64,000 bases of DNA from Dehalococcoidia bacterium (GCA_022824925.1 JAJDYW010000041.1:186001-250000), one strand, 5' to 3'. Counted from the first letter of the stretch, positions 48,253 through 56,615 are shown. Notes: generated by a model from the sequence alone, not told the origin. A program made the numbers and translations.

Positions 48253-48900
48253 ATGGACGCCATCGGGACAGTGGCAGTGGGACGGGGCGCGTCCGCGGAC
48301 GGCATCGTGGAGGCGCTGGAGGGCTTCGCGGAGGGGGGCGCGCGCGTGGCGGTGGTCGAGTGGGGGGAGGACGCGGAACTGGCGGGGTGGCCGGGGGATC
48401 GGGTGCGCTGGCTGTGGCGGGACTACCCGCTGCCGGCCGTGTTCGCGTTCGAGGGGCGGCTGGCGGGGGCGGGGGCGTCGCTGGCGCTGGGCTGCGACCT
48501 GCGGGTGTGCGGGGAGGGGGCATCGATCGCGCTGGACGGATCGTCGCTGGACGGCCTGACGGCGGCACGGGCGCGCACACTGCTGCGCCTGGGGGACGGC
48601 GAGCCCGTCCCGGCGAGCCTGCCGGCGGGGGAGGCGCTGGAGGCGGGGCTGGTGTCGCGCGTGGGGGCGGAGGGGACGGCCGGGGAGGTGGCGCGGGGGG
48701 CGGCGGAGGCGATCGCGGCGCGGGGTCCGATCGCGACGCGGCTGGCGAAAGAAGCGGTCTGGCGGGGGCTGGATCTGCCCCTCGAACAGGCCCTCAGACT
48801 CGAGACCGATTTGACGTTGCTCCTGCAAGCGACCAAAGATCGGGCTGAAGGCGTGCGGGCGTTCCTTGAGAAGCGCCCGCCGGACTTCAGCGGGGAATAA
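48253..48900 (+). CDS. Crotonase-fold protein, degenerate
   Basis: 215 residues, short for an enoyl-CoA hydratase. The oxyanion region FEGRLAGAGASLALGCDLRV is clear. However, the catalytic-glutamate segment PEVxLG..GGTQxLPR is replaced by SLDGLTAARARTLLRL, and the hydratase helix is missing. The C-terminus GPIATRLAKEAVWRGLDLPLEQAL (in part) is normal. It may be a non-hydratase isomerase/thioesterase or an inactive partner. Two small paralogous genes follow immediately. Confidence 0.65.
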   Translation: MDAIGTVAVGRGASADGIVEALEGFAEGGARVAVVEWGEDAELAGWPGDRVRWLWRDYPLPAVFAFEGRLAGAGASLALGCDLRVCGEGASIALDGSSLDGLTAARARTLLRLGDGEPVPASLPAGEALEAGLVSRVGAEGTAGEVARGAAEAIAARGPIATRLAKEAVWRGLDLPLEQALRLETDLTLLLQATKDRAEGVRAFLEKRPPDFSGE

Positions 48901-48903
48901 CGC

Positions 48904-49155
48904 ATGATCGTTCTACTGGAAGAGTCCGAGGCGTGGTCGCTGATGATGCTCGTCAGCGCGGTCGCCATCGATAACGCCGACATCTCGTTCGAGGGGAAGG
49001 AAGCGATCCGCTACTGGCGCTCGGAGCACCAGGAGGGGACGCCGGAGCTTGAAGGGCTCACGGATGCCCTGAACGACCGCTTGAACTCTGCCATCGACGC
49101 GAAGATGATGCGGCGGGTGAAAAGCCGCGGCCGCTACGAGACGGTGCGGAGGTAG
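48904..49155 (+). CDS. Small hypothetical protein, first of a related pair
   Basis: 83 residues. Helical and charged: LMMLVSAVAIDNADISF, EAIRYWRSEHQEGTPELEGLTDALNDRL (in parts). The YWRSEHQEGTPELEGL segment matches RWRSSEMKLGSDELDDL of the next gene. No known family. Starts three bases after the crotonase-like gene and is followed by its relative two bases after its stop, so all three look like one operon. Confidence 0.6.
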   Translation: MIVLLEESEAWSLMMLVSAVAIDNADISFEGKEAIRYWRSEHQEGTPELEGLTDALNDRLNSAIDAKMMRRVKSRGRYETVRR

Positions 49156-49157
49156 TC

Positions 49158-49403
49158 ATGGTTCAGGTGACGTACGGCGACGACGAGATCAACGAGATGC
49201 TGGTGGAGCTCGTGAACCGCATGGCGGAGGAGGCCGAGCTGAGCGCGAAGGATCGAGCGATGCTGAAGCGCTGGCGCTCCTCGGAGATGAAGCTGGGGAG
49301 CGACGAGCTGGACGACCTCGTACGCAAGGCGAACGAGGATCTCGCGAAGAACCAGTCGGCGCGAGAGAAGAGCGCCATCCGCCGGCCGGACTGGCGGCAG
49401 TAA
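49158..49403 (+). CDS. Small hypothetical protein, second of a related pair
   Basis: 81 residues, helical: MLVELVNRMAEEAELSAKDRAMLKRWRSSE (in parts), LGSDELDDLVRKANEDLAKN. Related to the preceding small protein over the WRS motif and the following helix. A possible short regulatory or complex subunit; no function known. GGAGG overlaps the end of the first gene. A strong hairpin follows at 49431. Confidence 0.6.
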   Translation: MVQVTYGDDEINEMLVELVNRMAEEAELSAKDRAMLKRWRSSEMKLGSDELDDLVRKANEDLAKNQSAREKSAIRRPDWRQ

Positions 49404-49430
49404 GCCGCTCTCCCCGCACGACCACCGTTC

Positions 49431-49453
49431 GCGCCGGCGCCTGTCGCCGGCGC
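49431..49453 (+). terminator. Strong GC hairpin after the small-gene pair
   Basis: Perfect 9-base arms GCGCCGGCG and CGCCGGCGC around loop CCTGT. Followed only by TT, so if a terminator it lacks a long U-tract. It separates the small-gene operon from the leaderless crotonase at 49507. Confidence 0.5.
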
Positions 49454-49494
49454 TTCGGCGCGGGGCCCTCACCGCACGGGGGCGTTCACTCTCC

Positions 49495-49500
49495 TACACT
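49495..49500 (+). promoter_or_regulatory. -10 hexamer TACACT, leaderless type
   Basis: Ends six bases before the ATG at 49507. Confidence 0.55.
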
Positions 49501-49506
49501 GGCGGC

Positions 49507-50139
49507 ATGGCCGACCCGGTCCTGCTGGCGATCGATGAGCGGGGCGTGGCGACGATCACGCTCAACCGGCCCGAGCGCCTGAACGCGATCAACATGGCCA
49601 TGCGCGACCTGCTCTGGGAGTACCTGCAGGCCTGCCGCGACCACCCGGACGTGCGCGCCATCTGCTTCCGGGGCGAAGGGCGCGCCTTCAGCGCGGGGGC
49701 GGACATCTCCGAGTTCGGGACGGCGCCGAGCCTGTGGGAGTCGCGGCGGGCGCGGCACCAGCGCGACCTCTGGGGCCTGATGCTCTCGCTGCCGGTACCG
49801 CTGGTGGCGCGGATGCACGGTTTCTGCTTCGGGGCGGGACTGGAGCTGCCGCTCTGCTGCGACGTGCGCGTGGCGGCCGAGGACACGCGCTTCGCGCTTC
49901 CGGAGGTGACGCTGGGGTACATCCCCAGCGCGGGGGGCACGCAGACCCTGCCCCGCACGATTCCCCCCGGCGCCGCCGCCGACCTGATCCTGACGGGCGA
50001 GCCGGTGGGCGCGGAGGAAGCGTTGCGCTGGGGGCTGGTCGACCTGGCGGTCCCGGCGGAGAGGCTGGACGAAGCGGTCGAGGCGGCGGTGGAGGAGGTG
50101 CTGGCGGGGCCGTTCGCGCCGGGCAGGCCCCGCCTGTAG
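49507..50139 (+). CDS. Enoyl-CoA hydratase/isomerase, short C-terminus
   Basis: 210 residues; family members are about 255. ITLNRPERLNAINMAMRD, FRGEGRAFSAGADISEFG, MHGFCFGAGLELPLCCDVRV, and FALPEVTLGYIPSAGGTQTLPRTI (in parts) hold the oxyanion hole and the first Glu. The C-terminal helical part that completes the trimer is missing, and the chain ends AGPFAPGRPRL after a Pro-rich tail. Copy C of the dispersed repeat follows. The truncation may be real or due to an old rearrangement. Confidence 0.8.
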   Translation: MADPVLLAIDERGVATITLNRPERLNAINMAMRDLLWEYLQACRDHPDVRAICFRGEGRAFSAGADISEFGTAPSLWESRRARHQRDLWGLMLSLPVPLVARMHGFCFGAGLELPLCCDVRVAAEDTRFALPEVTLGYIPSAGGTQTLPRTIPPGAAADLILTGEPVGAEEALRWGLVDLAVPAERLDEAVEAAVEEVLAGPFAPGRPRL

Positions 50140-50186
50140 GCGGGGCGGCTGTTGGCTTTTGGCTGCTGGCTATTGGTACCCCACCT

Positions 50187-50254
50187 CCCCCACTCAGGCG
50201 GGCGCAGCGGAGCGGAGCGCGGCGCTCTCCTCAGGCGGCAACGCCGCCGCTCTC
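50187..50254 (-). repeat. Dispersed intergenic palindromic repeat, copy C (inverted)
   Basis: Read on the minus strand this is GAGAGCGGCGGCGTTGCCGC onwards, matching copies A (15010) and B (16362) over about 67 bases with few differences. It is 47 bases after the crotonase stop. No ORF is supported within the 210-base gap around it. Confidence 0.7.
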
Positions 50255-50349
50255 CTGGCGCTCCGCGCCCCTCGATTCGCGCGGCAAACGGGGCGCCGGT
50301 AGAATCCCGTGCGCCGCGATCACGCGCAAACCCGCTCCTGGGAGGGAGC

Positions 50350-51924
50350 ATGAACACGATCGAGTTCCTACAGATCTCCGCCGCCGTCGTACCCGAGCGG
50401 GAGGCGCTGGTGGAGGTGGGCGGGGCCGGACGCCGCCTCACGTACGCCCAGATGCAGGAGCAGGTGACGCGCCTGGCGAACGCCATCCGCGGGCTCGGGA
50501 TCGAGCAGGGCGATACGGTCGCCATCATGGCGCAGAACAGCGCCAACTTCGTGCTGACCTACTACGCCTGCGCCATGCTGGGCGCGACGCTCGTCCCCCT
50601 GAACTACCGCTCCAAGGACGAAGAACTGACGCACATGCTCAACGTGAGCAAGGCGGGCGTGCTGTTCGTCTCGGAGCGCTACCGCGAGCTGGTGGCCCGC
50701 ATCCAGCCGGGACTGGAACACACGAAGACGCTGGTGAGCTACGACGGGCCCGCGGCGGGGTACCTCGACTACGCCGACCTGCTCGCGGGGGCGGAGGCGG
50801 AGGACATCTGGGTCGACGTCGATGACGACCAGCCCACGGTGCTCATCTTCACGAGCGGGACGACGGCGCTGCCCAAGGGCGTCATGGTCACCTTCCTCGA
50901 CATGACCGCGTACGTGACCAACACGATGAACCCGGCGGACCCGGACATCCACGAGAAGACGCTCGTCTCGGTGCCGTTCTTCCACATCGCGGGGGCGACG
51001 GCGATGCTCTCCTCGATCTGGGGCGGGCGCACGATGCTGGTGCTGCCGCAGTTCACGCCCGAGGGGTGGATGACGGCCGTGGGCAGCGAGGGGGCGACCC
51101 ACTCGATGGTGGTGCCGACGATGCTGAAGCGGCTGATGGACCACGACGACCTGGCCGGGACGGACCTCTCGACGCTCCAGCTCATCACCTACGGGGCGGC
51201 GCCGATGCCGTACGAGGTGGTGCGGCGGGCGTGCGACATCTTCCCGCCGAAGGGCGTGGGGCTGATGAACGCCTACGGCCAGACGGAGTCGACCTCGACG
51301 CTGACCTACCTTGGCCCGGACGACCACGACCTGAGCGTGGACACGGATCTGCGGGAAGGGCGGCTGCGGTCGGTGGGGAAGCCGATGGAGGACGTCGAAA
51401 TCGGCATCATGGACGACCGCAACAACATCGTGGCGGCGGGCGAGGAGGGCGAGATCTGCGTCCGCTCGGACCGCGTCATGAAGGGCTACTACGGGCAGGA
51501 GGACGCGACCAGCGCGGCGATCATCGACGGCTGGCTGCACACGGGCGACGTGGGGCGCGTGGACGAGGGGGGCTACCTCTTCATCACGGGCCGCAAGAAG
51601 GACCTCATCATCCGCGGCGGCGAGAATATCTCGTCGGGCGAGGTGGAGAACTGCCTGGAGGACCACGAGGGTATCGACGAGGCGGCCGTCATCGGGGTTC
51701 CCGACATGGACTGGGGCGAGGTCGTGAAGGCGGTACTCGTGCCCAAGCCGGGGGCGGTGCTCACGCCGGAGGACGTGAACACCTACTGCAGGAGCCGGAT
51801 CGCCTCCTTCAAGGCGCCGCAGTACATCGCGGTGGTCGAGGAGCTGCCGCGCAACGCGATGGGCAAGGTGCTGAAGACCGAGCTGCGCGACCTCTACGGC
51901 ACGCCGACGAACGACAACGTATGA
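50350..51924 (+). CDS. AMP-binding acyl-CoA ligase (fatty-acyl-CoA synthetase-like)
   Basis: 524 residues, full length. P-loop LIFTSGTTALPKGVM, the acyl-binding YGQTESTSTLTYL, TGDVGRVDEGGYLFITGRKKDLIIRGGENISS (in parts), and the catalytic lysine in NAMGKVLKTEL (Lys506). It activates a fatty or aromatic acid with ATP, then forms the CoA thioester. GGGAGG precedes the ATG. The stop overlaps the next gene (ATGA), so it is co-translated with the EtfD-like reductase. Confidence 0.87.
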   Translation: MNTIEFLQISAAVVPEREALVEVGGAGRRLTYAQMQEQVTRLANAIRGLGIEQGDTVAIMAQNSANFVLTYYACAMLGATLVPLNYRSKDEELTHMLNVSKAGVLFVSERYRELVARIQPGLEHTKTLVSYDGPAAGYLDYADLLAGAEAEDIWVDVDDDQPTVLIFTSGTTALPKGVMVTFLDMTAYVTNTMNPADPDIHEKTLVSVPFFHIAGATAMLSSIWGGRTMLVLPQFTPEGWMTAVGSEGATHSMVVPTMLKRLMDHDDLAGTDLSTLQLITYGAAPMPYEVVRRACDIFPPKGVGLMNAYGQTESTSTLTYLGPDDHDLSVDTDLREGRLRSVGKPMEDVEIGIMDDRNNIVAAGEEGEICVRSDRVMKGYYGQEDATSAAIIDGWLHTGDVGRVDEGGYLFITGRKKDLIIRGGENISSGEVENCLEDHEGIDEAAVIGVPDMDWGEVVKAVLVPKPGAVLTPEDVNTYCRSRIASFKAPQYIAVVEELPRNAMGKVLKTELRDLYGTPTNDNV

Positions 51925-54182
51925 GCGCGCGAGTGAGCTCCGGCGAACAGGCGACGGACGCGCGGGAGAAGCGGGCGAAGGGCTCGCGCTTCAACGTGAG
52001 CGTGGTGGGGGTGGCGGTGCCGGTCGCGGTGATCGCGGCGATCGGCGCGCTGGAGACGGCGCAGACGGAGCGGGCGAGCCGCGAGGTGTTCTTCAACATC
52101 CAGGGCTTCGCCGTGATGTACTTCATCTTCGGCGTCTCCGTGGCGATCATCCTGGGGGCGTTCGTGCAGCGCCTGCGGGTGTGGCGGCTGGGCCGGGGAC
52201 ACAGCGTCTTCAACAACCTGGGGGCGCGCCTGACGAACGCGCTGACGCTGGGGGCGGGCACGGGGCGCGTCACGAACGACCGCTACGCGGGCGTGATGCA
52301 CTGGTGCATCTACTCGAGCTTCGCGGTGCTGACGCTGGTCACGATCCTGCTGGCGATCGACGACTACTTCGACCTGATCTTCCAGGTGGGGGGCGAGCAC
52401 GCCTTCCTCGAGGGGGGCGTCTACCTGGCGTACAGCTTCGTGGGCGACCTGTTCGGGATCATCGGGCTGGTGGGAATCGGCATGGCGGTCTACCGCCGCT
52501 TCGGGCCGGCGCCGGCGAAGCTGACGTGGGACCGGCGGCAGTCGGAGGACGCGATCGTCGTGGGGCTGCTGGGGTTCGTGCTGTTCACGGGCTTCCTGGT
52601 GGAAGGGCTGCGGATCGGCGGACACGAGATCCCGGCCGGGAACGAGAGCTGGTCGTACTGGTCGCCGGGCGGCTGGGTGATCGCGAAGATCGTGAGCGGC
52701 GCCAGCGAGAGCGCGCTGCTGACGGCGCACCAGGTGTTCTGGTGGATCCATGTCGTGGGGGCCTTCGGCCTGCTGACGCTGATGGCGCTGACGAAGTTCC
52801 GGCACATCATCTTCGCCCCGGTGAACGCCTTCCTGAAGCGCCCGGCGGTGCCCTCGTACCTGGCGCCGATGGGCGACTTCGAGCAGCTCATCGAGGAGGG
52901 GGCGAGCCTCGGCGCGGGCAAGGTGCAGGACTTCTCTTGGAAGCAGCTCTTCGATGCGGACACGTGCGTCCGCTGCGGTCGCTGCACGGACGCCTGCCCG
53001 GCCTACACGGCGGGGCAGCCGCTCTCGCCGATGGCGATCGTGCAGGACCTGAAGTCGTACATGAACCACGCGGGGCCGCTGCTGATCGCGGGGAAGGACC
53101 CCTCGGAGCAGGTGCAGGGCGAGCTCGTGGGCGATTACGTCAAGGACGAGTCGCTGTGGGCCTGCCGCACGTGCATGGCCTGCGTGCAGGAGTGCCCGGT
53201 GCTGATCGAGCACGTGCCCACGATCGTGGACATGCGGCGTTACCTGGTGATGGAGCAGGCGCGCATGCCGGCGACGGCGCAGGAGACGCTGCAGAACATC
53301 GAGCAGCGGGGCCACCCCTGGCGGGGCACGCAGCTCACGCGCGAGACCTGGATGGAGCAACTCCAGGAGGAGGGCATCGACGTGCCCATCTTCGACGGGT
53401 CGCAGGAGTACCTGTACTGGGTGGGCTGCTCGGGGGCGCTGGTGGAGCGGAACCTGCCGATCACGAAGTCGGTGGTGCGGCTGCTGGTCGAGGCGAACGT
53501 GAGCTTCGGCGTGCTGGGCCAGCAGGAGACGTGCACGGGCGACCCGGCGCGGCGTCTGGGGAGCGAGTTCCTCTACGCGACGCTGGCGGAGACGAACGCG
53601 GCCTCGATGAACGAGCTGGGCGTGCGGCGGGTGATCACGGCCTGCCCGCACTGCTTCAACACCTTCAAGAACGAGTACCCGGACTTCGACGGCCACTGGG
53701 AGGTCACGCATCACGCGGAGTTCCTGCAGCTGCTGCTGGCGCAGGGGAAGCTGAAGCCGAAGGAGATGGCGGGGGAGACGATCACGTACCACGACTCGTG
53801 CTACCTGGGGCGGGGCAACGGCATCATGGACGCGCCCCGCGAGGTGCTGGACCAGATTCCCGGCGCGGAGCTGGTGGAGATGCCGCGCAGCCGCGAGCAG
53901 GGGCTCTGCTGCGGCGCGGGCGGCGGCAACATGTGGCTGGAGGAGTCGGGCACGCGGGTGAACCACCTTCGCACGGCGGAGGCGGCGAACACGGGCGCGA
54001 GCATCGTGGCGACGGCGTGCCCGTTCTGCATCCAGATGTTCGAGGACGGCATCCCCGCCGTTCAGCCGGACGAGGAGACGCGCTCGATCCAGGCGTACGA
54101 CATCGCCGAGCTGCTGGAGGTGAGCGTCGCGCCGCCGCGTCCGGCCGGGGCGGGGGCGATCCCGCCGGGGGTCGCGGGGTAG
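51921..54182 (+). CDS. EtfD-like membrane iron-sulfur oxidoreductase (HdrD/FixX-like)
   Basis: 753 residues. N-terminal membrane half with about five helices and conserved His (NDRYAGVMHWCIYSSF, HQVFWWIHVVGAFG), like NarI-type heme-b domains; then two [4Fe-4S] motifs CVRCGRCTDACPAY and CRTCMACVQECPV; then two CCG-type domains with ETCTGDPARRLG, YHDSCYLGRGNG and GLCCGAGGGNMW. This is the layout of EtfD (Rv0338c-like), which passes electrons from ETF to menaquinone during acyl-CoA oxidation. Its coupling to an acyl-CoA ligase supports that. Confidence 0.85.
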   Translation: MSARVSSGEQATDAREKRAKGSRFNVSVVGVAVPVAVIAAIGALETAQTERASREVFFNIQGFAVMYFIFGVSVAIILGAFVQRLRVWRLGRGHSVFNNLGARLTNALTLGAGTGRVTNDRYAGVMHWCIYSSFAVLTLVTILLAIDDYFDLIFQVGGEHAFLEGGVYLAYSFVGDLFGIIGLVGIGMAVYRRFGPAPAKLTWDRRQSEDAIVVGLLGFVLFTGFLVEGLRIGGHEIPAGNESWSYWSPGGWVIAKIVSGASESALLTAHQVFWWIHVVGAFGLLTLMALTKFRHIIFAPVNAFLKRPAVPSYLAPMGDFEQLIEEGASLGAGKVQDFSWKQLFDADTCVRCGRCTDACPAYTAGQPLSPMAIVQDLKSYMNHAGPLLIAGKDPSEQVQGELVGDYVKDESLWACRTCMACVQECPVLIEHVPTIVDMRRYLVMEQARMPATAQETLQNIEQRGHPWRGTQLTRETWMEQLQEEGIDVPIFDGSQEYLYWVGCSGALVERNLPITKSVVRLLVEANVSFGVLGQQETCTGDPARRLGSEFLYATLAETNAASMNELGVRRVITACPHCFNTFKNEYPDFDGHWEVTHHAEFLQLLLAQGKLKPKEMAGETITYHDSCYLGRGNGIMDAPREVLDQIPGAELVEMPRSREQGLCCGAGGGNMWLEESGTRVNHLRTAEAANTGASIVATACPFCIQMFEDGIPAVQPDEETRSIQAYDIAELLEVSVAPPRPAGAGAIPPGVAG

Positions 54183-54195
54183 CGGGCTTCCCGCT
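54181..54195 (+). terminator. Small hairpin after the EtfD gene
   Basis: AGCGGG-CTT-CCCGCT starting in the stop codon region. Weak terminator candidate before the lipoprotein promoter. Confidence 0.3.
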
Positions 54196-54218
54196 GAACG
54201 GTCCGGGCTTCCGACCAC

Positions 54219-54224
54219 TACGAT
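54219..54224 (+). promoter_or_regulatory. -10 hexamer TACGAT, leaderless type
   Basis: Ends seven bases before the ATG at 54232. The same block (TACGAT to start and beyond) is found before the methyltransferase at 54982. Confidence 0.55.
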
Positions 54225-54300
54225 TCCTCGCATGAGCGAGACCGTTGGGCCGCGCGGCATCCTGCATTGCGCCGACGGGGTGGGGGTGGCGAGGGGGCTG
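54220..54300 (+). repeat. Duplicated segment of the methyltransferase promoter and 5' end, copy 1
   Basis: From the -10 box through codon 23, this matches 54983-55059 with roughly 90% identity over the last 55 bases and a 3-base length difference near the start. Copy 2 is at 54983. Confidence 0.7.
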
Positions 54301-54942
54301 GGTGTTGTCGGGGTGGCGGTTCTGGGTCTGCTGGCCCTGGGAGCCTGTGGAGGGGGTTCGGCACCCCTGACGACGCAGGAGTACGCGGACGAGCTGGTCA
54401 GGATCAACGAGCAATTCCAGGAGGCAGGCGAAGCCCTCGGGGAGGAGCTCTTCGGGGAGGGTGAAGAGGTAGTCGAAGACCTGATCGAGGACCTCTTCAA
54501 TCTGTTCGCCTCAGCGGATTCTCCAGAAGACATGGGCGACGAAGGGTGGGAGGCGGTGAGCGAAGTCGCGGAGACGCTGACCAACGTCTTCGCCGACATC
54601 ATGGCCGGAGCGGCGGGACTCCTGGAGGGCTACCGTGACGAACTCTCCAGCCTCGATCCACCGAATCACCTGGCGGACCTGCACACGAAGCTGGTGGACT
54701 CCCTGGCCGACGCCACCGAGGCGTACGGGGAGTTTTCCGAGTATTTCGAGGACTTCGACACAGACATCGGATCCGAGGAGGATCTCCAGCACTTCATGGG
54801 TTCACTCGAGGGGGAAGGGATACCGCTGGACACCGACCCCGAAGCAGCCGACGAGGCCTTTGAAGCCGCCTGCCGGGAACTGAAGTCGAGGATCGAAGCG
54901 GAGCTGGGGCGGCCGTACTCCATCTGCGTCTCCGACGCCTAG
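54232..54942 (+). CDS. Lipoprotein with a methyltransferase-derived N-terminus
   Basis: 236 residues. The first 23 codons (PRGILHCADGVGVARGL) are nearly identical to the start of the DNA methyltransferase at 54994 (PRGIVHCADGVEVARGL). They run straight into a lipoprotein signal, GVVGVAVLGLLALGAC (Cys39). The mature part is very acidic and helical, with no family I know. GTG 54286 would be a simpler lipoprotein start. The leaderless promoter before 54232 is also a copy of that before the methyltransferase. Likely a chimera from a local duplication. Confidence 0.6.
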   Translation: MSETVGPRGILHCADGVGVARGLGVVGVAVLGLLALGACGGGSAPLTTQEYADELVRINEQFQEAGEALGEELFGEGEEVVEDLIEDLFNLFASADSPEDMGDEGWEAVSEVAETLTNVFADIMAGAAGLLEGYRDELSSLDPPNHLADLHTKLVDSLADATEAYGEFSEYFEDFDTDIGSEEDLQHFMGSLEGEGIPLDTDPEAADEAFEAACRELKSRIEAELGRPYSICVSDA

Positions 54943-54948
54943 CCGGGT

Positions 54949-54962
54949 CGGCTCCCGAGCCG
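54949..54962 (+). terminator. Small hairpin after the lipoprotein gene
   Basis: CGGCTC-CC-GAGCCG just after the stop; no U-tract. Confidence 0.3.
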
Positions 54963-54981
54963 CGGTGATGGATGATTCCAG

Positions 54982-54987
54982 TACGAT
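54982..54987 (+). promoter_or_regulatory. -10 hexamer TACGAT, leaderless type
   Basis: Ends six bases before the methyltransferase ATG at 54994. Confidence 0.55.
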
Positions 54988-55059
54988 CCCCTCATGAGGG
55001 CGACCACGCCGCGCGGCATCGTGCATTGCGCCGACGGCGTGGAAGTGGCGCGGGGGCTG
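54983..55059 (+). repeat. Methyltransferase promoter and 5' end, copy 2 (presumed original)
   Basis: Presumed source of the duplicated segment at 54220-54300. Both copies encode H-C-A-D-G-V followed by V-A-R-G-L. Confidence 0.7.
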
Positions 55060-55863
55060 GCGGACGAGTCGGTGGACCTGGTGTACCTCGACCCGCCGTT
55101 CAACACGGGGCGGCGGCAGGAGCGGGAGCAGACGCGGTCGAGGCGGGTCGGGGAGGGGAAGGGCGACCGCACGGGATTCGGGGGTCGGCGGTACGAGACG
55201 GTGCGGCTGGGGTCGCGGTCGTTCGAGGACGTGTTCGACGACTACCTGGGGTTCCTGGAGCCGTTCCTGGTGGAGTCGCGGCGGGTGCTGAAGGCGAGCG
55301 GGTCGCTGTACCTGCACCTCGACTACCGGGAGGCGCACTACGCGAAGGTGCTGCTCGACCAGATCTTCGGGCGGGAGTGCTTCGTCAACGAGATCATCTG
55401 GGCGTACGACTTCGGGGGGCGTCCGAAGAACCGCTGGCCGGCGAAGCACGACACCATCCTGTTCTACGCGAAGGACCCGGCGCGGAACCTGTTCAACGCG
55501 GACGAGGTCGAGCGCATCCCCTACATGGCGCCGGGTCTGGTGGGGAAGGAGAAGGCGGCACGGGGGAAGCTGCCGACGGACACCTGGTGGCACACGATCG
55601 TGAGCCCGACGGGCAAGGAGAAGCTCGGGTACCCGACACAGAAGCCGCTGGGGGTGCTGAAGCGCATCGTGAGCGCGTCGTCGCCACGGGGAGGGCTGGT
55701 GGCCGACTTCGTGGCGGGGAGCGGGACGGCGGGGGCGGCGGCGCTGGCGCTGGGGCGGCGCTTCGTGCTGGCGGATCGGTCGGAGGAGGCAGTCGCGGTG
55801 ATGCGCCGGCGCTTCGCAGGGGAAGCGGTGGCGTTCCGGGGGCAGGAGGGGGACGGGTCTTGA
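54994..55863 (+). CDS. Site-specific DNA methyltransferase (beta-class, DPPF)
   Basis: 289 residues. Catalytic motif DPPFNTG at residues 33-39, followed much later by the SAM-binding FVAGSGTAG (about 239), the order of beta-class N6-adenine or N4-cytosine methyltransferases. TQKPLGVLKRIVSASSP is the usual motif X region. The segment 40-70 is Arg-rich. There is no restriction endonuclease next to it, so it may be an orphan methylase with an epigenetic role. GC is as in the host. Confidence 0.88.
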   Translation: MRATTPRGIVHCADGVEVARGLADESVDLVYLDPPFNTGRRQEREQTRSRRVGEGKGDRTGFGGRRYETVRLGSRSFEDVFDDYLGFLEPFLVESRRVLKASGSLYLHLDYREAHYAKVLLDQIFGRECFVNEIIWAYDFGGRPKNRWPAKHDTILFYAKDPARNLFNADEVERIPYMAPGLVGKEKAARGKLPTDTWWHTIVSPTGKEKLGYPTQKPLGVLKRIVSASSPRGGLVADFVAGSGTAGAAALALGRRFVLADRSEEAVAVMRRRFAGEAVAFRGQEGDGS

Positions 55864-55935
55864 AGGCGGCGCGGGGCAGGGGTACCGTGGAGGAAGCGCA
55901 AAAGTTGCGCCACGCGCCGGCGACGGGAGTGCGGG

Positions 55936-56193
55936 ATGGTCACGCGGGACGTCTCTGAGGATCTGCGGGAGCGGGAAGAAGCGATGGCGACGTGGCGGTG
56001 GTGGGAGGAGCACCACGAGGAGCTGCTCGCGCAGTACCCGGAGCAGTTCGTCGTGATCAACAAGGAACGCGAGGTGATCGCCTCGTTCCACCACCTCCGC
56101 GACCTCAGTGACGCGATGGATGCGAAGGGGTTGGTCTTCGGCAAGGACGTCGACGCGGAGTTCATCACGGACGGCAGGCGCTGGCGCCTGTGA
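55936..56193 (+). CDS. DUF5678-like protein
   Basis: 85 residues: WWEEHHEELLAQYPEQFVVINKEREVIASFHHLRDLSDAMDAKGL (in parts), FGKDVDAEFITDGRRWRL, the DUF5678 pattern. These small proteins are commonly encoded just upstream of a retropepsin-like protease, as here. The start follows the methyltransferase by 72 bases. The stop overlaps the protease start. Confidence 0.7.
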   Translation: MVTRDVSEDLREREEAMATWRWWEEHHEELLAQYPEQFVVINKEREVIASFHHLRDLSDAMDAKGLVFGKDVDAEFITDGRRWRL

Positions 56194-56615
56194 TCTCGGG
56201 GTACTTCAGCGCCACGTGGGGTTGCCCCTTCGTGTGGGCGCGGTTGACGGTTCCTGGCAGGCCGCCCGAGGCAGTGCCGTTCCTGATCGACACGGGATCC
56301 GCCACGAGCATCATCCATGCGAACGACGCGCGGATGCGCCTGAATCTGCCTATCAGTGAGCTGGAGCCTGCTGGATGGCTTCCCGAAGACACCGTGCGGC
56401 GAAGGGGCGTGGCGGGTGTCGCGTTGTGCCGCCTGATGGACGCGGCGCTCGACTTCGCCCACGAAGACGGGGCGACGGAGACGATCGCCGAGACGATCGA
56501 ACTGGGCGGGATCGGCTCGGAGGGGTTGCCGTCGCTGCTGGGGTGGGATGTGCTGCGGCACTTCCGGCTGGACCTGAACGCGAGCCGGGGCAGCGTGGCC
56601 CTGCTGACGCCGTAG
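56190..56615 (+). CDS. Retropepsin-like aspartic protease-fold protein
   Basis: 141 residues from GTG 56190 (overlap GTGA with the DUF5678 gene). FLIDTGSATSIIH carries the catalytic Asp-Thr-Gly, and SLLGWDVLRHFRLDLN is the conserved C-terminal flap/strand of bacterial retropepsin-like proteins. Members probably dimerise to form an active protease; the target is not known. Coupling suggests that the small DUF5678 protein is an inhibitor, substrate or partner (inference). Confidence 0.78.
   Translation: MISGYFSATWGCPFVWARLTVPGRPPEAVPFLIDTGSATSIIHANDARMRLNLPISELEPAGWLPEDTVRRRGVAGVALCRLMDAALDFAHEDGATETIAETIELGGIGSEGLPSLLGWDVLRHFRLDLNASRGSVALLTP

Noticed and set aside
51894..54602. A 902-residue open frame on the minus strand
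   Set aside because: Antisense to the EtfD-like gene; no family features.
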